From: Pholiota molesta
Taxonomy: Eukaryota; Basidiomycota; Agaricomycetes; Agaricales; Strophariaceae
Assembly (NCBI GenBank): GCA_014925825.1
Contig: JACGCK010000115.1
Span: 86,858 to 150,857, forward strand
Length of the DNA stretch: 64,000 nucleotides
Direction of reading: 5' to 3'
The notes beneath the pieces are model-generated. The model saw only the letters and a program-made list of their open reading frames with translations. It had not been told where the DNA came from and searched no databases. How positions within the stretch are numbered: position 1 is the first letter of the stretch; every line of letters begins with the position of its first letter. The translations under genes and the position numbers were made by a program. Shown here in pieces: positions 21,857 to 33,594 of this stretch.

Positions 21857-22683
21857 GAGAGTCGAGAGAGAGTTGTAGTGCAACAGAGAGTTTCAAAGGA
21901 ACGAGACATCTGTGCGCTGAGCTTGAGAGCCGCCCGATCAAATCATCTGGCTCAACGCGGCGCAATCCCAGCAGCGTCGGCCCCACCTGTTGGCTCACTC
22001 CATACTCTAGGCAAGCAGAAAAATGAGCATAATTCTGCGTATGAGTCTATTATTGAATATTGACGTCCTACACTGCATTGAATTCTAGCAGCGCCTCAGG
22101 ATGATATCAGTCAGTACGTACCAAACATGGAGTCTGACGCCGCCAACTCGCACCACTGCCATATTGATGGATTAATGGAGTTGATGTTGAGGCAGCATAG
22201 GGCAGCATCCAGTCGAAAATAGGAGATCAATTATGGCACCAAAGTTCTCAATTGTAAGAACAAAGAGGAATGGACTGGAATTGTTCAGACAATGCGCAGA
22301 GGCATATTGACGGAAACCCGCGTGTCTGCGAGTTAGCGCACATCGGAACTTCACTTATTGACATCCACCCTACCAGAAGGGAAGGCCGAGGACAATGAAG
22401 ACGCGAACAGCCATTCGGGCATTGTGGTTCAAATTTCGCTATTGTGCTTTGGAATCATTTCGTACAACGTATCATTTGGATGTGTATACTACAAAGTGTG
22501 CTGCTTCAACCCCAAGTAAATACTGTAGGTACAATGGGTGCAAGAAAAATACAATGATACAAAACAGGCGGTCCTGCAAGAGCTCGACGGATATCATGGA
22601 TACAGGGTATGGTACTAGAATGAACATACATAGTTGATAATTACATGTAAGAAAAACACGAAGAGGGTCCATGGTCGGAAAGT
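21857..22683. other. Intergenic region
   Basis: This lies between the YVH1 start and the stop of the next minus-strand gene. Only short frames without domain signal occur, and no gene was seen. Confidence 0.5.
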
Positions 22684-23315
22684 CTATGACACGCGAGGAC
22701 CCGCAGTGGGGAAAGCCGTCACCGAAATGACGGAGGCGCGTCGTGATTTATTGGGGTTTTCGCCGAGCGCCACGCGGTAAGGGTGGACTCGGGCGCCCTT
22801 CGCCAGCGGGCGTTGGGGGTTGCGGCAGATTTTGTGCAAGGCGGGGCCGACGAGGAGAATGCCCCCGCCCTTGCCATTGTGGGTGGTATAGTTGGAGACG
22901 TTCGCGTCCTGTGCGCCGGGAGGTGGGAATAGGATAACGGCCTCTGCGTTTTCCATTTCGCATGGAATCAAGCGGAAATTCGGAGGAAGAGTTGAGGGTA
23001 GTCTAGACGAGAAGCCATCTGGAGGCGAGGTAGGCGAAGAAGAACGTGAACTGCTCGTGGCAGATGAAGATGTGGATACGCGGCGGTCGTGATTCATCTT
23101 GTTCATAGGAGCATTAAAACGTATAGGGCGCTAGACACACAAAAACCATAAGAACTCTGGAACGTATCCGAGGCGGAATGAGCACTTACTGCATTAGTTT
23201 CGGGGGCGTATTGTACATTAGAAAGCGTTGAGCGCGTAAGGAGGGGCAGTTCGAGAGTGTGAATAGATGGAAGGGTTGGACGCTCGGATCCGTTGTTCAT
23301 GAATTTTGAAGACAT
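22684..23315 (-). CDS. Small Ser-rich protein with conserved C-terminal block, unknown function
   Basis: Two exons are joined over the intron 23131-23189, with an ATG at 23313-23315 and about 190 residues. The N-terminus MSSKFMNNGSERPTLPSIHT is followed by LPLLTRSTLSNVQYAPE, then a Ser-rich linker. The C-terminal half is more ordered: PPNFRLIPCEMENAEAVILF, GGGILLVGPALHKICRNPQR, and LAKGARVHPYRV. The splice restores a single frame precisely, which supports a real gene. The LAKGARVHPYR block reads like a short conserved fungal motif, but I cannot name the family. The Ser-rich linker with SP sites suggests phosphorylation. Confidence 0.7.
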
Positions 23316-24249
23316 TGGCGGCGATGGAATGAGTGTTCCAAGAAAATAGCCTTAGATGATGTTGAAAATTGGACGTCGATGAAAGTGGTGAAGAATTATA
23401 AGACTACTCCAGGTAATCAAAAGGCCGGCCTTAGTATAAGAATAGGTCGTTGTTGAATGGGTGAAGAGAGAAGAGCGTATGGGTATAAGGTTGACAGAGC
23501 CAAGAAAGTGGTGGAGGCGCTGAATTGGAGAGAAAGACCATTGCGGGCACTTTGCTTTATAGACCTAGAAATATTCATAACCGAATGCCAGTAAAGTCAA
23601 TGAAGCCTGGATTTGATTGCCCTAGATGTGAGAAGACGCCAAGGCCATTGAAAACCCTTTATTGCATGAGAGCGAACATCGAAGGCCATTGTCGAGGGAC
23701 AAAAGGGCCAGTGTTTGGTCCCATATTTGGTAAGCGGAGCTTCAAATTAATCCCTCCGAATTTCCGAAACAATGCTCGCTGGTTGGGAGAAGCCAGGGAG
23801 AAGCGCTTCCACAGTTATGCGCATGCCATAAGGGTAGGAGAATAATTGAGAAATATTTAACCATTATTCTCAACGAGCTTCTCATGGCCCATGGGCCGTC
23901 GGTAATTCGAGCCACAGCGTTTATCGACAGTCCACTAGTTTTATTGATGTCACGTGAATTTGAATCTCGACTGAAAGTTCGGAACACTTTTGCACTGGTA
24001 ATCGGTGACCAGCGCAGACATAGAGCTTTACGCAGTTCAGAGGACATTTTATGCAAGGGTGGATCATTGTTGGACTCGTGAACCATCATAGTGAGTTGGA
24101 GAGGGGAAATTGGGACTCCGCCCCGACGCGTCTGAAAATAGAGTCATCACGTGCCCGTCATAAATTTATTTCTCCGACGGCGTTCAGCGCCCCGGCAAAG
24201 AAACTTGACGCTCGCGCCCACGAACATCTCCTCTAGACTGCTATCTATA
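23316..24249. promoter_or_regulatory. Divergent intergenic region with two CACGTG motifs
   Basis: This gap separates the minus-strand Ser-rich gene from the plus-strand RPC19 gene. CACGTG occurs near 23951 and near 24149, the second about 100 bp before the RPC19 ATG. Centromere-binding or bHLH factors recognise this motif in fungi; its use here is inferred. No gene was seen. Confidence 0.3.
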
Positions 24250-24993
24250 ATGACCGAGGCTGTAGAAAAGATCAAACTGGTAAGAAAGTTCTCCTTCGTC
24301 CTCCAAACGTGTCCACAAAAGCTTACGATGAAACCATAGCTAAAAAGTTCTCCTGATCTCTCGACGGCGACGTACCAAATTCACGACGAGTCTCATACAA
24401 TCGGAAACTCTCTACGATGGATGTTGATGAAAAAGTGGGTTCTTTCATGAAATGCTGAAGGTTAGAGAAGCTTATGAGTGTGGATTTAGCCCAAAAGTGG
24501 AATTCTGTGGTTATAGGTGACTATGTTTCCCTGCTCAATGCAAGTCGGCGGTTCTGGATCGTGACGCAGGAATTGCACAATGAACACCCTCATATGAAGC
24601 TTTTTGGAGCCATGCCCTTCATCAGACATGTGTTTCATTGACTTCCTCTGCGGTAGTCCAGCTGGACTCGGTGACTAACCTATCCCTCGTTCACCGAATC
24701 CCAAAACATTCGTCATTGCGAGGACATCAATGTGCTGATCTACCCCTTTCTGCCAGCGTTCCCCACCCTTCCGAAAACGTTATCAACATTCGCATCCAGA
24801 TGTACGGTATGTCAAAACACCAACCTTCCATCAAAACAAACGACTCAACACATGACTCGCAGACAACGCATCTTCACTGGACACATTGATCGAGGCCCTG
24901 GGCGAGCTCGATAAGGTATGCGAAGCAGTGGAGGATAGCTATTTGGATAGCTTGAGAGAAGGCAAATTCGAACGCTGGGAAGAGCGATTCTGA
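24250..24993 (+). CDS. RPC19: RNA polymerase I and III subunit AC19 (RPC19)
   Basis: This is the small RpoA-like subunit that pairs with AC40 in Pol I and Pol III assembly. The exons are 24250-24279, 24340-24434, 24490-24516, 24757-24806 and 24863-24993. Splicing gives MTEAVEKIKL, then [57 protein letters not shown] and a helical tail ending WEERF. The [12 protein letters not shown] and PHPSE blocks are the family hallmarks. Exon 3 is only 27 nt, and intron 3 is 240 nt, far longer than its neighbours. The length of about 110 residues fits fungal AC19 without a long N-terminal extension. Confidence 0.93.
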
Positions 24994-25040
24994 GAATTGA
25001 AGAATCGTCGGAGAACGAAGAGAAGAAAAGGAACCGTAGT

Positions 25041-25415
25041 ATGTTCTATTCCGAAACGAATCTTAGTTCCATGTGTGCTCACCCAACTCTTACCATTAGG
25101 ATCCCACGCGTTCATTCAACTTCGAGTCAGATCTTTCGACGATGGGCGCTTATTTGTTCTTTCATCGATAATGAACCATTCCCCCCAAACCCCAAGGATA
25201 ACGGTCTCGATCTTTCACTTTGGGTACCTCTTTTGTTGCGCCTGGCGCCGTCAGTCAAGCAGCACTTAGATTCCGTATACCGATGGCTTGGAATCGGCCT
25301 CACCTCAGGAAAACGTGCCGCCCTTATTCAGGAAGCATTCACATCTACCTCAACCACCGATTTCGCGACGGAAGACAGTCATGTCTTGAGTCATCCTCTA
25401 GATAGTGATCGATAG
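25041..25415 (+). CDS. Possible small hypothetical protein
   Basis: This is a 124-codon frame from ATG 25041, just downstream of RPC19. The residues include NEPFPPNPKDNGLDLSLWV and a Leu-rich stretch, but no domain that I recognise. It may be part of the RPC19 3' region read by chance. Evidence is length and composition only. Confidence 0.22.
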   Translation: MFYSETNLSSMCAHPTLTIRIPRVHSTSSQIFRRWALICSFIDNEPFPPNPKDNGLDLSLWVPLLLRLAPSVKQHLDSVYRWLGIGLTSGKRAALIQEAFTSTSTTDFATEDSHVLSHPLDSDR

Positions 25416-25904
25416 CATCTCATTTCCTTTCTTGAATCCGATCGTCATATACACTTCGTGTTATTCAATTCTACGTTTGCCTATATACCTAATCTGCAGA
25501 TACACACATGATCCAGTAGACGTATGGTCGGAAGATAGTCTCGTGTATCGAGTGCTGCATAACGCGGAGTCAGAGGAATAGCTACCGCTCCATTGTTCTC
25601 CATCCCATTGTTCTCTGTTCACTGCTTCCGCTGCCTGTGTGATCAGAGATATCAACGCGATAAGGAGACGAAAAGAATCGACCGAAAAAGACTTTTAAAC
25701 GTGCTTTTGGTTGACTCGTATCGACACTTCATTTTCAACGAAGTGAACCATCGACACGAGCCTAAGCCCAGGGCCCAACGACAAGGGAGCACGGGGAGAG
25801 TTAAGGCGCCCAAAAACATCGGACACCAACCCGCCGTTGCAATCAACAGCAGGCTCACCACCCCTGGGGAAAGAATACCTCACCTTTACCGATGACGAAC
25901 CCCA

Positions 25905-26870
25905 CTAACATATCTTGAGGCTTTGGTGTTTTTGAGTTCTTGAGGGGCGCTCATATGGCCGAACCTATTGAGTTAAGTATACTCACATCATGATCAGTGC
26001 TGCCGTGAGATTCAGATTCGAGATTATTAGATGATTAACAGTTGAGGACTTGAGAAAATTTTGAGGCAAGACATCTTGAGGCTCGCATCTGGCGGATCTA
26101 CCTACATAGCACCAAGTATACCCTGTTGGCAGTTTATTGAGTTCCTTAGAGAGTCCTTGATAATAAAATTAGTCGATGATAAACACCTACAACAGATCAA
26201 AGCGCATACCTTTATTGACTACGCAGACAGAGATCCCAGAAGACTAAAGGCGATGATCGATGAAGTAGTTAGTAAAAATGATACGCGATTTTAAACGATA
26301 GACGACGTACCTTAGAGAGTGCACAGCAGAACAGACCCGAAAGAACTCAGCAGCTAAAGATGGTAGGTGAAGAAGTAATGATTAGCGAGTGGGGATGATG
26401 AACCAAGGGACCACAGCTCACACGACGAACAGATTTACACAGCCAGAGATCATATCTAAGGGATAGAAGAAAGGATGGTCAGTAATGGCAAAAAATCGCC
26501 CAATGGCCATAGGCCTGCGGCCCCTACTCGCCTTGAGGAGTGCCTAGAGAGAAGCCGAGAGAAGACGAGAGACTAAAAGGCGAGGAAGGGGAGCGTCAGC
26601 TAACGCTCGAGAGTTCGATAGAGGGTGGCGAGTGCCACTGGGTGTCGATAGCTCACCTTGAGAACCCAGGGATAGAGCGAAGCAGACAAGAATCTAAAGG
26701 AGAGATGTGCGTGTCAGTAAAGTGGGAAGAGAAAGAAGATGCGGAAAGAAACATGGAACAAAGGGAACTTTATAGTGAGTGGCTTGCGCAAAAGTCCGTC
26801 GCGCAAGCCACATGAGGCCACATGCTGATCGGGATCGCAGCCACTCATTTAAGATCGGACTGTCTATAAA
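25905..26870 (+). other. Possible degraded transposable-element remnant
   Basis: The base composition is purine-rich and repetitive, with repeated TTGAGG words. Two charged plus-strand frames (26061-26294 and 26540-26815) look like fragments of a longer coding sequence, and an 11-bp perfect inverted repeat lies at 26779-26811. No reverse transcriptase, integrase or long terminal repeat pair is visible, so this is a weak suspicion. Confidence 0.22.
26779..26811. repeat. Perfect 11-bp inverted repeat with 11-nt loop
   Basis: The arms GTGGCTTGCGC (26779-26789) and GCGCAAGCCAC (26801-26811) are perfectly complementary. They could form a stable hairpin or be a binding palindrome. Confidence 0.75.
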
Positions 26871-28735
26871 GGTAGAAGATGACCATTTTTAGTAATTCGT
26901 GGTGGCGTGCATCAAGGTCGCAGCGCACTCGCCTTGTGATTGGCGGCACGCTCATTTACGTGTTTCTGTTTCGGCATCCCGGTACATACGCTATGACACA
27001 CAAATCAGTTGTCTATGTTTATTATTTGAAATCTGCAGAATATTCACATAAGTATGGAGCTCGAAGAAGACGATTTCCCATGTATGTTTTTCGATGAATA
27101 ATCAGCGGGGTGTTGGTTCAGAAGTGAAGTAGCCGCGTGTGTTTAGTCTATCATTCCCTTCATTAGTAAATGGAGACGGAAAAAAATCATCAAACGTGAG
27201 AGTCCGTGGATCTAAAGAACAAGACACCGCTAACTAAATGGAAAACCGCTGCCAGATAGAAACAGATAGAGTCTGATAGAGTGCGCTTGACATGACGCGT
27301 TGCCGGAAAATCCAATCCAGAAAAGGCGTGTTACCCAAAGCCATCTTGGAAGCGTCTGATCTTGTGATGGATTTTTGACAGTCCGTTGCAATGGTGCTTG
27401 TATAGAGTTCGTGGCCGTATGCCTCGTTGTGCGATAAACACCCCAGTTCAAGCGTTCAGCCAATAGTTTTGCGTGTGGGCGACTTTGATCAAAAGATTTA
27501 GGGAAGATCCGTCGCGATAGAAGCATCATTGTGGGCAGTCAAGCAAAAATGCAACGTTTGCGCTTGGTTTGAAATTGCGCCGTTTAGAAGCTCCTTAACC
27601 CGTCAAGGGCGGTGATTCTATGACAAGAAGCCTCTGATCATTGGTCTTGAAGTAGTTCATGATTTTTTCACCGTGAAAAAGGAGGTGTATTGGTGAAAGC
27701 TCTTATCGGATTACCATCGATTGTTTTCACGTGATTTGTCGGCGTTAGGCGCCCCTGCTAACTCAAATAAGCGCCGGTGGTCTTTGACTTGTACATTAAT
27801 CGTGTTTGAACCTCTGGCGCCCATAAATTATAGCTCTTAAGCACAATAAAGCTTTGATATGAGCTGTTCCATCAAACTGATAACAATACATTCAGAGAAA
27901 TCCAATTCGCTAATATCGTGCGGCTCCTGCCAAACCATTCACAAGATGGTCTTCACATGTGCGGACGGATAATTGTAAGAGCGAATCTTTACACGAGCTT
28001 TCAAATGTAGATACTCTTATTTAGCACTTTGATCTAAGCAGAGTCTCTCTTTCAAATTTACGTTACTGACAGCTCGGCATGTCGATAGAATATGCTTGAT
28101 GCTAAATACAACTAATTCAACCGCTAATTGCGCCTTGTACCGGTCCTCACCTCCACAATCCCAAGAACAAAAAAATTAATTGTCTTCGATTGTTCTCAAT
28201 GAGGCGCTGGCGTTATAGACATGCACGTCCGTTTTTTGGCGGGTCTTCATCGATAGTATTTTGTCCGATGACTTCTGCAGTTATTGCTAGCTCCAATTGG
28301 CGAGCTTGAGACAGATAAGGACAGAAGAGGACGATTGTCGATTAGTACCTATTAGTAACCGAGGTCCCATGGAATATCTACAGGCAAGAGTCACGTGGTA
28401 TCGTGACAGAGAACGCTTTGACACTGTCACTAGAACGTCCAACAGCAATCTCAGGAGATCTCCGTTTAGCACATTGCTTGTATCGTAAGAGCTTTTAACC
28501 CTTGAAATTCTTGAACTAACCGTCATTCTCAGTCTAGTTTCCATTGATATCGCACCGAGAACAAGCCGGGAACGCGAATTGTATCAAATATTCATAATTT
28601 TTGCAGAGCCAGTCGTCTCTCGATAGAATTGCAGTGACCAGTGTGAACGATCGAGTATACTGTAAGCGCAATCCATTGGTGTAGCTGTATTGACCTCATA
28701 AGTACGAAGGTTGAGCGCGTGAGCCATCGGAAAAT
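26871..28735. other. Gene-poor region
   Basis: Only short frames occur on both strands. None shows a domain or a coherent exon series. The last few hundred bases are the promoter side of the CUE-domain gene. Confidence 0.5.
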
Positions 28736-31245
28736 ATGACAAGCGATATCCTTAGACTCCCTCCCTATCCCTCGACGCAATCTCGCAAGGCTCTGCCCGC
28801 ATCTCAGCGTGCGGCTCTAAACCAGACGATTGCTTCTACCCTAGGCACTGTCTTATCGCTGACCCCGCAAAAGCGCGATACACAGTCCACACGCGACTTC
28901 CTCACCACCTACGCCAGAGACACCGCCTTCCAAACCCTCCAGAATTTTCTATGGCACGACGAAGCGGTTGCGCACCCGAGCGGGCCAGTGCGAACGGCGG
29001 ATGAAAAGCTCATCCAGAAACGCAGTCTTCTTTTGGCGGAGAAACTCGCACAGACAGCGCCCGGGCTTGATGTTCAGATTCTGCTGGATCTGTCCATCAT
29101 CTACGCGCGAACGCAGCCGTCGCACCTGCACCTCGTGTTCACGGCCGCGGTGGAGTCCCTCCCTGGCCTATCTCAGATTATCTCCAATGATCTCGTGCCC
29201 GGGTTCACGACGCTCCTGTCCCAACAGACCCCGGCGTCCCAGGGCCTCTATGCGCAGAGGAAAGTCGCGGAATGTGTGTTCGCTTTTTTGCGCGGGGCAA
29301 AGGGCACCCCAGATCTTATCCGTCCGTTTGCGCATAGCAAGGAATTTATTCTTGCATTAGCTTCCCTGTATGACGTGGGCATGACTGCCATTGCCACTTC
29401 ATACGGGGGGATTCCAGCGTTATCCGCTGGGATTTCGGGCCAGGGGAGAGAGGCGGACGAGTGGGAGAAAATATGGATAGAGACCAAAGTCACGCTGCTC
29501 GATGCCTTCCACATCGTCTTGAGTGTGCTCATCGATGGCCTCGCGGCGTCTCCCCAAGGACCGCGACTAGCCGCTGAGGCAGAGCGTACTTTCGATATCA
29601 TTTTTGCCCTCCTAGAGGCTCCTTCATCGTCGTCCACTGCTGCTTTGACGCCATTTCTCAATCAGTCCTTGCTCGCTGACTATCAACAATCTTACTCGCT
29701 CTCGAAGACCCTCGCCTCTGCGCTGAAGCACGCTCAAGAAAAGGATGCCCGCCTGGACCTCTTGGAATCCACTCTACAGTCCCTGGACTCGGCCGAATCC
29801 ACCGCCGACGATGGCTCCTCGAAAGCAAAGAAACCAGGGGCCCTCAAGATCCTCCTCCGTTCCTCTGGAATCCAACCCGGCATCGACAACCTCGGGACTC
29901 GCAATACCCCCCGCGCGCAAGCGCCTCTCGCCGTGCCTCCGATACCCGACCTCAAAGGCAAAACCCGCGCCGCCGCACCCCCCGCGGCGCCCTCCGACCC
30001 CGATCTCGACATCAAGGCGACGCAGGTGCTGGACATCCTCCCCGACACCCCGATCGACTACGTCAAGCTGCTGCTGGCCCACGACCGGTACGGCCGGGAC
30101 CCGGAGAAGGTCGTCGAGGCGCTCCTGGAGGGCACGGCGCCTACGGAAGAGGAGCTCGCGCAGGCGGGTGATGGTGCTGCTGCGGTGGACTTTGCGGAGC
30201 TGGTGCCGAGGCAGCGGGAGTACAGCGTCGCTCAGAGGCAGAATGTCTTTGATGACGTGGATCTGGATATCTCGCGATTGCAGATAGGAAAGAAAGGTGT
30301 CGGGTAGGGCCATCATAATTGAGATTCCATTTGCAATATGCTGAACGTTGACTTTCTTTTAGCGACGAGGTCTTGCGGGATCGTACTTTCATCGAAGAGA
30401 TGAAAGCCGATATCCTCCGCCGTGCCGAGGCCATTTCTGACGACGAAGAGGAAGTCGAAGACTCCGAAATCTTCGGCACTGGCGCTGCAGCCCCGAAACC
30501 CAGCAAAGGCAAGGGCAAGGCTGCGGATGGTGCGCCGCGAGCCGCTGACCTGGGCCCTGATGACGAGGACGACGTCGTTCATCTGCGGGTCGCAGGAGAC
30601 GGTGAAGACAGTGGTGATTCAGACGAGGACGGCGATGCTGAAGACCGAGAGGAAGAACGCAATCCGGAAACTATCCTGGAGCTTGCGTACTTGCGCGATC
30701 CTAAGTTGTTCGATCGGGATGCTGCTACACGACGAAGCAAAGCTCGAGACGAATTGAAAGCCCAGACGGGTGAGTCCTCTTACGCTTCTTATAGTTTGCC
30801 TTATCGGCTCATAATTTTTGCACAGGTTGGGACAATGAACAAATTGAAGGGTGGAAAGTTATGCTAGAACGAGACGTGAGTGCTCCATCCTGCAAATATA
30901 CTTTATATTTATTATCTCTTATACGATTTCCAGCCGAAGCGCAAGGAGAAGATCGCCGAGAAACATGCTTTCAGGGGCAATGAAAAAGGCCTTGATCTTT
31001 CGGCCGGTGCTGGCGGTGGTCGTGGAGGAGGCGGTGGAAGAGGGCGCGGTCGAGGTGGCCCTCGCGGAGGTCGCGGACGCGGGGGTGGCGGCGGCAGAGG
31101 GGGCGGTGGTGCTGGAGGAGAAGCTAGTGCCCGTGAACGTGCATGGAAGGACAAGAATAAGGCCAGCCGAGGGAATCATAACCGTAAACGTGGGCACGAC
31201 AAGAAGATGGCTCGCGCTGGTGCTGTGGCTGGACCCTCGACTTAG
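28736..31245 (+). CDS. CUE3: CUE-domain protein, Cue3/ASCC2-like subunit of the ribosome quality-control trigger complex
   Basis: Four exons are joined by introns near 30306-30361, 30770-30825 and 30878-30933, from ATG 28736 to stop 31243-31245, about 770 residues. The N-terminal two-thirds are helical and resemble ASCC2 (SLLLAEKLAQTAPGLDVQIL, DLSIIYARTQPSHLHLVF). A CUE ubiquitin-binding domain follows at about residues 424-470 (TQVLDILPDTPIDYVKLLLA). An acidic middle includes ERNPETILELAYLRDPKLFD, and the C-terminus is an RGG/GRG-rich tail ending in a basic stretch. In yeast, Cue3/Rqt3 binds ubiquitinated ribosomes and acts with the Slh1 helicase to split collided ribosomes. The RGG tail would bind RNA. 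The gene is convergent with RPA3, with 117 bp between stops. Confidence 0.85.
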
Positions 31246-31362
31246 GATAGCAAGCAATGGGATGCAAGTACAGGATATATGATGATACACTTGAAGTACG
31301 AAAGACGAGATACAGCGTAGAAAAGCAAGATGAAAGCACGTAGCGCGAAGGTAAATGAGTGC

Positions 31363-31902
31363 TCAAAACATTTTTGAAAAAAATCTTGGATCGTGTATAA
31401 GCTCAATGGTGTCATTGACCAGCTTCATGTCTAGTTAAGTGGGGGTTAGGATTGGTCGAATAGATTGTCGTTCAAAAAAGACACACCTAGATCCGACCCC
31501 ATGCTTATGCAGACATGCATTTGCACTGTTGTAGAATTCGTTACGCGGCCAATGACTTCGATGTATGTATCGGACACATCGGCATTCTGCAAAGACCTCA
31601 AATTAGTGCTATTCAAAAGAAATCCGCCGTACAGGTGGTAGCAGAACGAGAACACTCACACCGGGAGCTTTCACTGTCACCGTCACCTGTCCTCCGTCAC
31701 TAGCTTCTGCTGTTATACGATCTCCATCGAGCTACAAAAAAGGCCATAAAGACGCGTCAATGAGCAAAAAGCCCATCGACCAAAATCTTCCCCTCACCTT
31801 GAGGACTTTGCATGGCAAACGGACATCTTTGTTGACGAAGTCAACTAGACGTGCTGAGTTGACACGTGGGGTATGCTCTCTTTCGTTTTCGCCGGAATAC
31901 AT
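31363..31902 (-). CDS. RFA3: Replication protein A small subunit (RPA3/RPA14)
   Basis: Four exons can be joined, with ATG 31900-31902 and stop 31363-31365, about 115 residues. Spliced blocks are MYSGENEREHTPRVNSARLV, DFVNKDVRLPCKVLKLDGDR, a beta-strand run GQVTVTVKAPG, YIEVIGRVTNSTTVQMHVCI and the C-terminal helix DMKLVNDTIELIHDPRF. This is the single OB fold of the smallest subunit of the heterotrimeric ssDNA-binding protein RPA, needed for complex assembly in replication and repair. Size and the order OB fold then C-terminal helix match the family. It is convergent with the CUE-domain gene. Confidence 0.85.
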
Positions 31903-32138
31903 ATTGTGTGCTAGGCAGGCCTAAGTTGAGGTTGGGTGGAGGACGCGACCGCGCGTTCATCGCGTTCATAATTTGACCGCAAATACACGACAATAATCCG
32001 TGATTTCTCACGCGACATGATACATCCTATCGCCTCACTGATCCTGCTTTTATTCGAAATGTCCTCGTTTGCTCCAGCCATCGATGGGTATACAGGTATG
32101 TGGTAAAAACTAGTAGGTGTAATGCAGACTGCTCAGCT

Positions 32139-33594
32139 CTATAGGTGCCAAGACCATTGCCTAGGCCTCTCACCGCCGAAGAGCAAGCTGGGATCGCTCT
32201 TCAGTGCTTCGACATACGCTTCCACCTCCTGGTCGAATTCCTCCTGATAGACCGCCATCATCCTTTTTTGCTCCCCGGCAATCATCCTGTAGGCAGCTAG
32301 CGAGAATGGCTGGCCGTATTTCCGATCGAAGCAGTAAAATCCTGCATTCCGCCGCATCCCCCCACTAACATTAGATTGTCAGTTCTCTGTGTCAAGAGGC
32401 GGTTGTACCAACACTTACTTCGGACCTGTAGCTCGAGAATGGGTATTCTCGACGACTACGTCGACATTTTCAGGCTCACCCCTGATTGAGTTGGCCAGGT
32501 CTGATTCAATATTGTTGTGTGTCAACTGCCTCTCTTCGTGAGGAGTTGACTGTTCAGGAGTTGCTGCTGCTGCCATCGGCACTACCAATCCATTACTGCA
32601 TTAGCAAGAACACTAACCAACAGAAAACTGCATATCACTTACGAACAAGCTCTCGGTGGGGCGCGGATATATCACCTCCAGCCCAGTTTTGTGGTGTGGT
32701 GTCATATACTCCGAAACTTTCGAAGTCCATGTACGAATGATGACCTAAACTTCCTAGTAAGTCATCTAATTGTCTTTGGTGTTGACAACCGCTTACCCTC
32801 GTATTCATGAACAGAATTTGGGCTTGACGACGACGATAAAGAGCTCTCTATATTAAATTGAATAAGGTAAGTAATAATTTGAATATTGTTTGGCATGAAT
32901 CACATACGACTCGTCTCACCCCCCATAGATGCTGGCGTTGACGTTATGGATCCTTGTCCGAACGAGTCTGGAAGAAGGAGGGTGTCAAAGGGCCCTTCAT
33001 CGATCATGACAAAGGAAGAGCTGGATGTCGACGATGTAGAGCTCTCCGCATCTGCTCGAACAAAGTAAGCAATGTTTCAATGTTGATCAGAATTGATTGC
33101 GTACAGGAAACTTCATCCCAGGCTCCTTCCTGTTCCTGTGTAGATGCACTCCGTTCGTGGACGCTCTCCAGCAGGAGATCTATCGGCCGTACCTCGACGG
33201 AGCTCAGAGGTGTATTGTCTGCAATATGTTCACGTTCAAATCAATAATTTGCGTCAAAAAGACAGTGCGATGAAGTAATGCCTACGGCGTTCATCGACAA
33301 TAGCGGGAAGCACCGCCCAACTTGAACGGTTTTCGTACCGGTTAGCATATGCTAAATAAGCCAGATACGATTCAACATCAAAGAATTCGGCCTGTGGGGC
33401 GAAGGTGGTATCGGGGATGCTGAATAACACGTCCGTAGTGGACTGTACATCGCCATAAGCTGAGTGAAGGGACTTGATCAGTATTGTGCGCTCAGTTTAT
33501 GACCGGTGACGTCTTTACCTGGGAGTGCTTGGGGTGAATAGGTAACACCAGGGTTGTACGCTTCCTGTTGGTTGAACAAAGTGGGGGAGCTCAT
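32139..33594 (-). CDS. Eight-exon orphan protein
   Basis: From ATG 33592-33594 a chain of eight exons joins in frame over seven GT..AG introns to a stop at 32139, giving about 330 residues. Segments include MSSPTLFNQQEAYNPGVTYS, FFDVESYLAYLAYANRYENR, a Ser-rich stretch SSTSSTSSSSFVMIDEGPFD, and the last exon GGMRRNAGFYCFDRKYGQPF followed by a helix with EQKRMMAVYQEEFDQEVEAY. The internal exons are short (some under 60 nt). The precise frame restoration at each junction supports a real gene. I recognise no domain. The acidic and Ser-rich middle plus a compact C-terminal helical region could suit a regulatory protein, but that is a guess. Confidence 0.65.

Noticed and set aside
30912..31154. 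Antisense poly-proline frame opposite the CUE-domain gene
   Set aside because: It is the mirror of GC-rich RGG codons in a well-supported gene.
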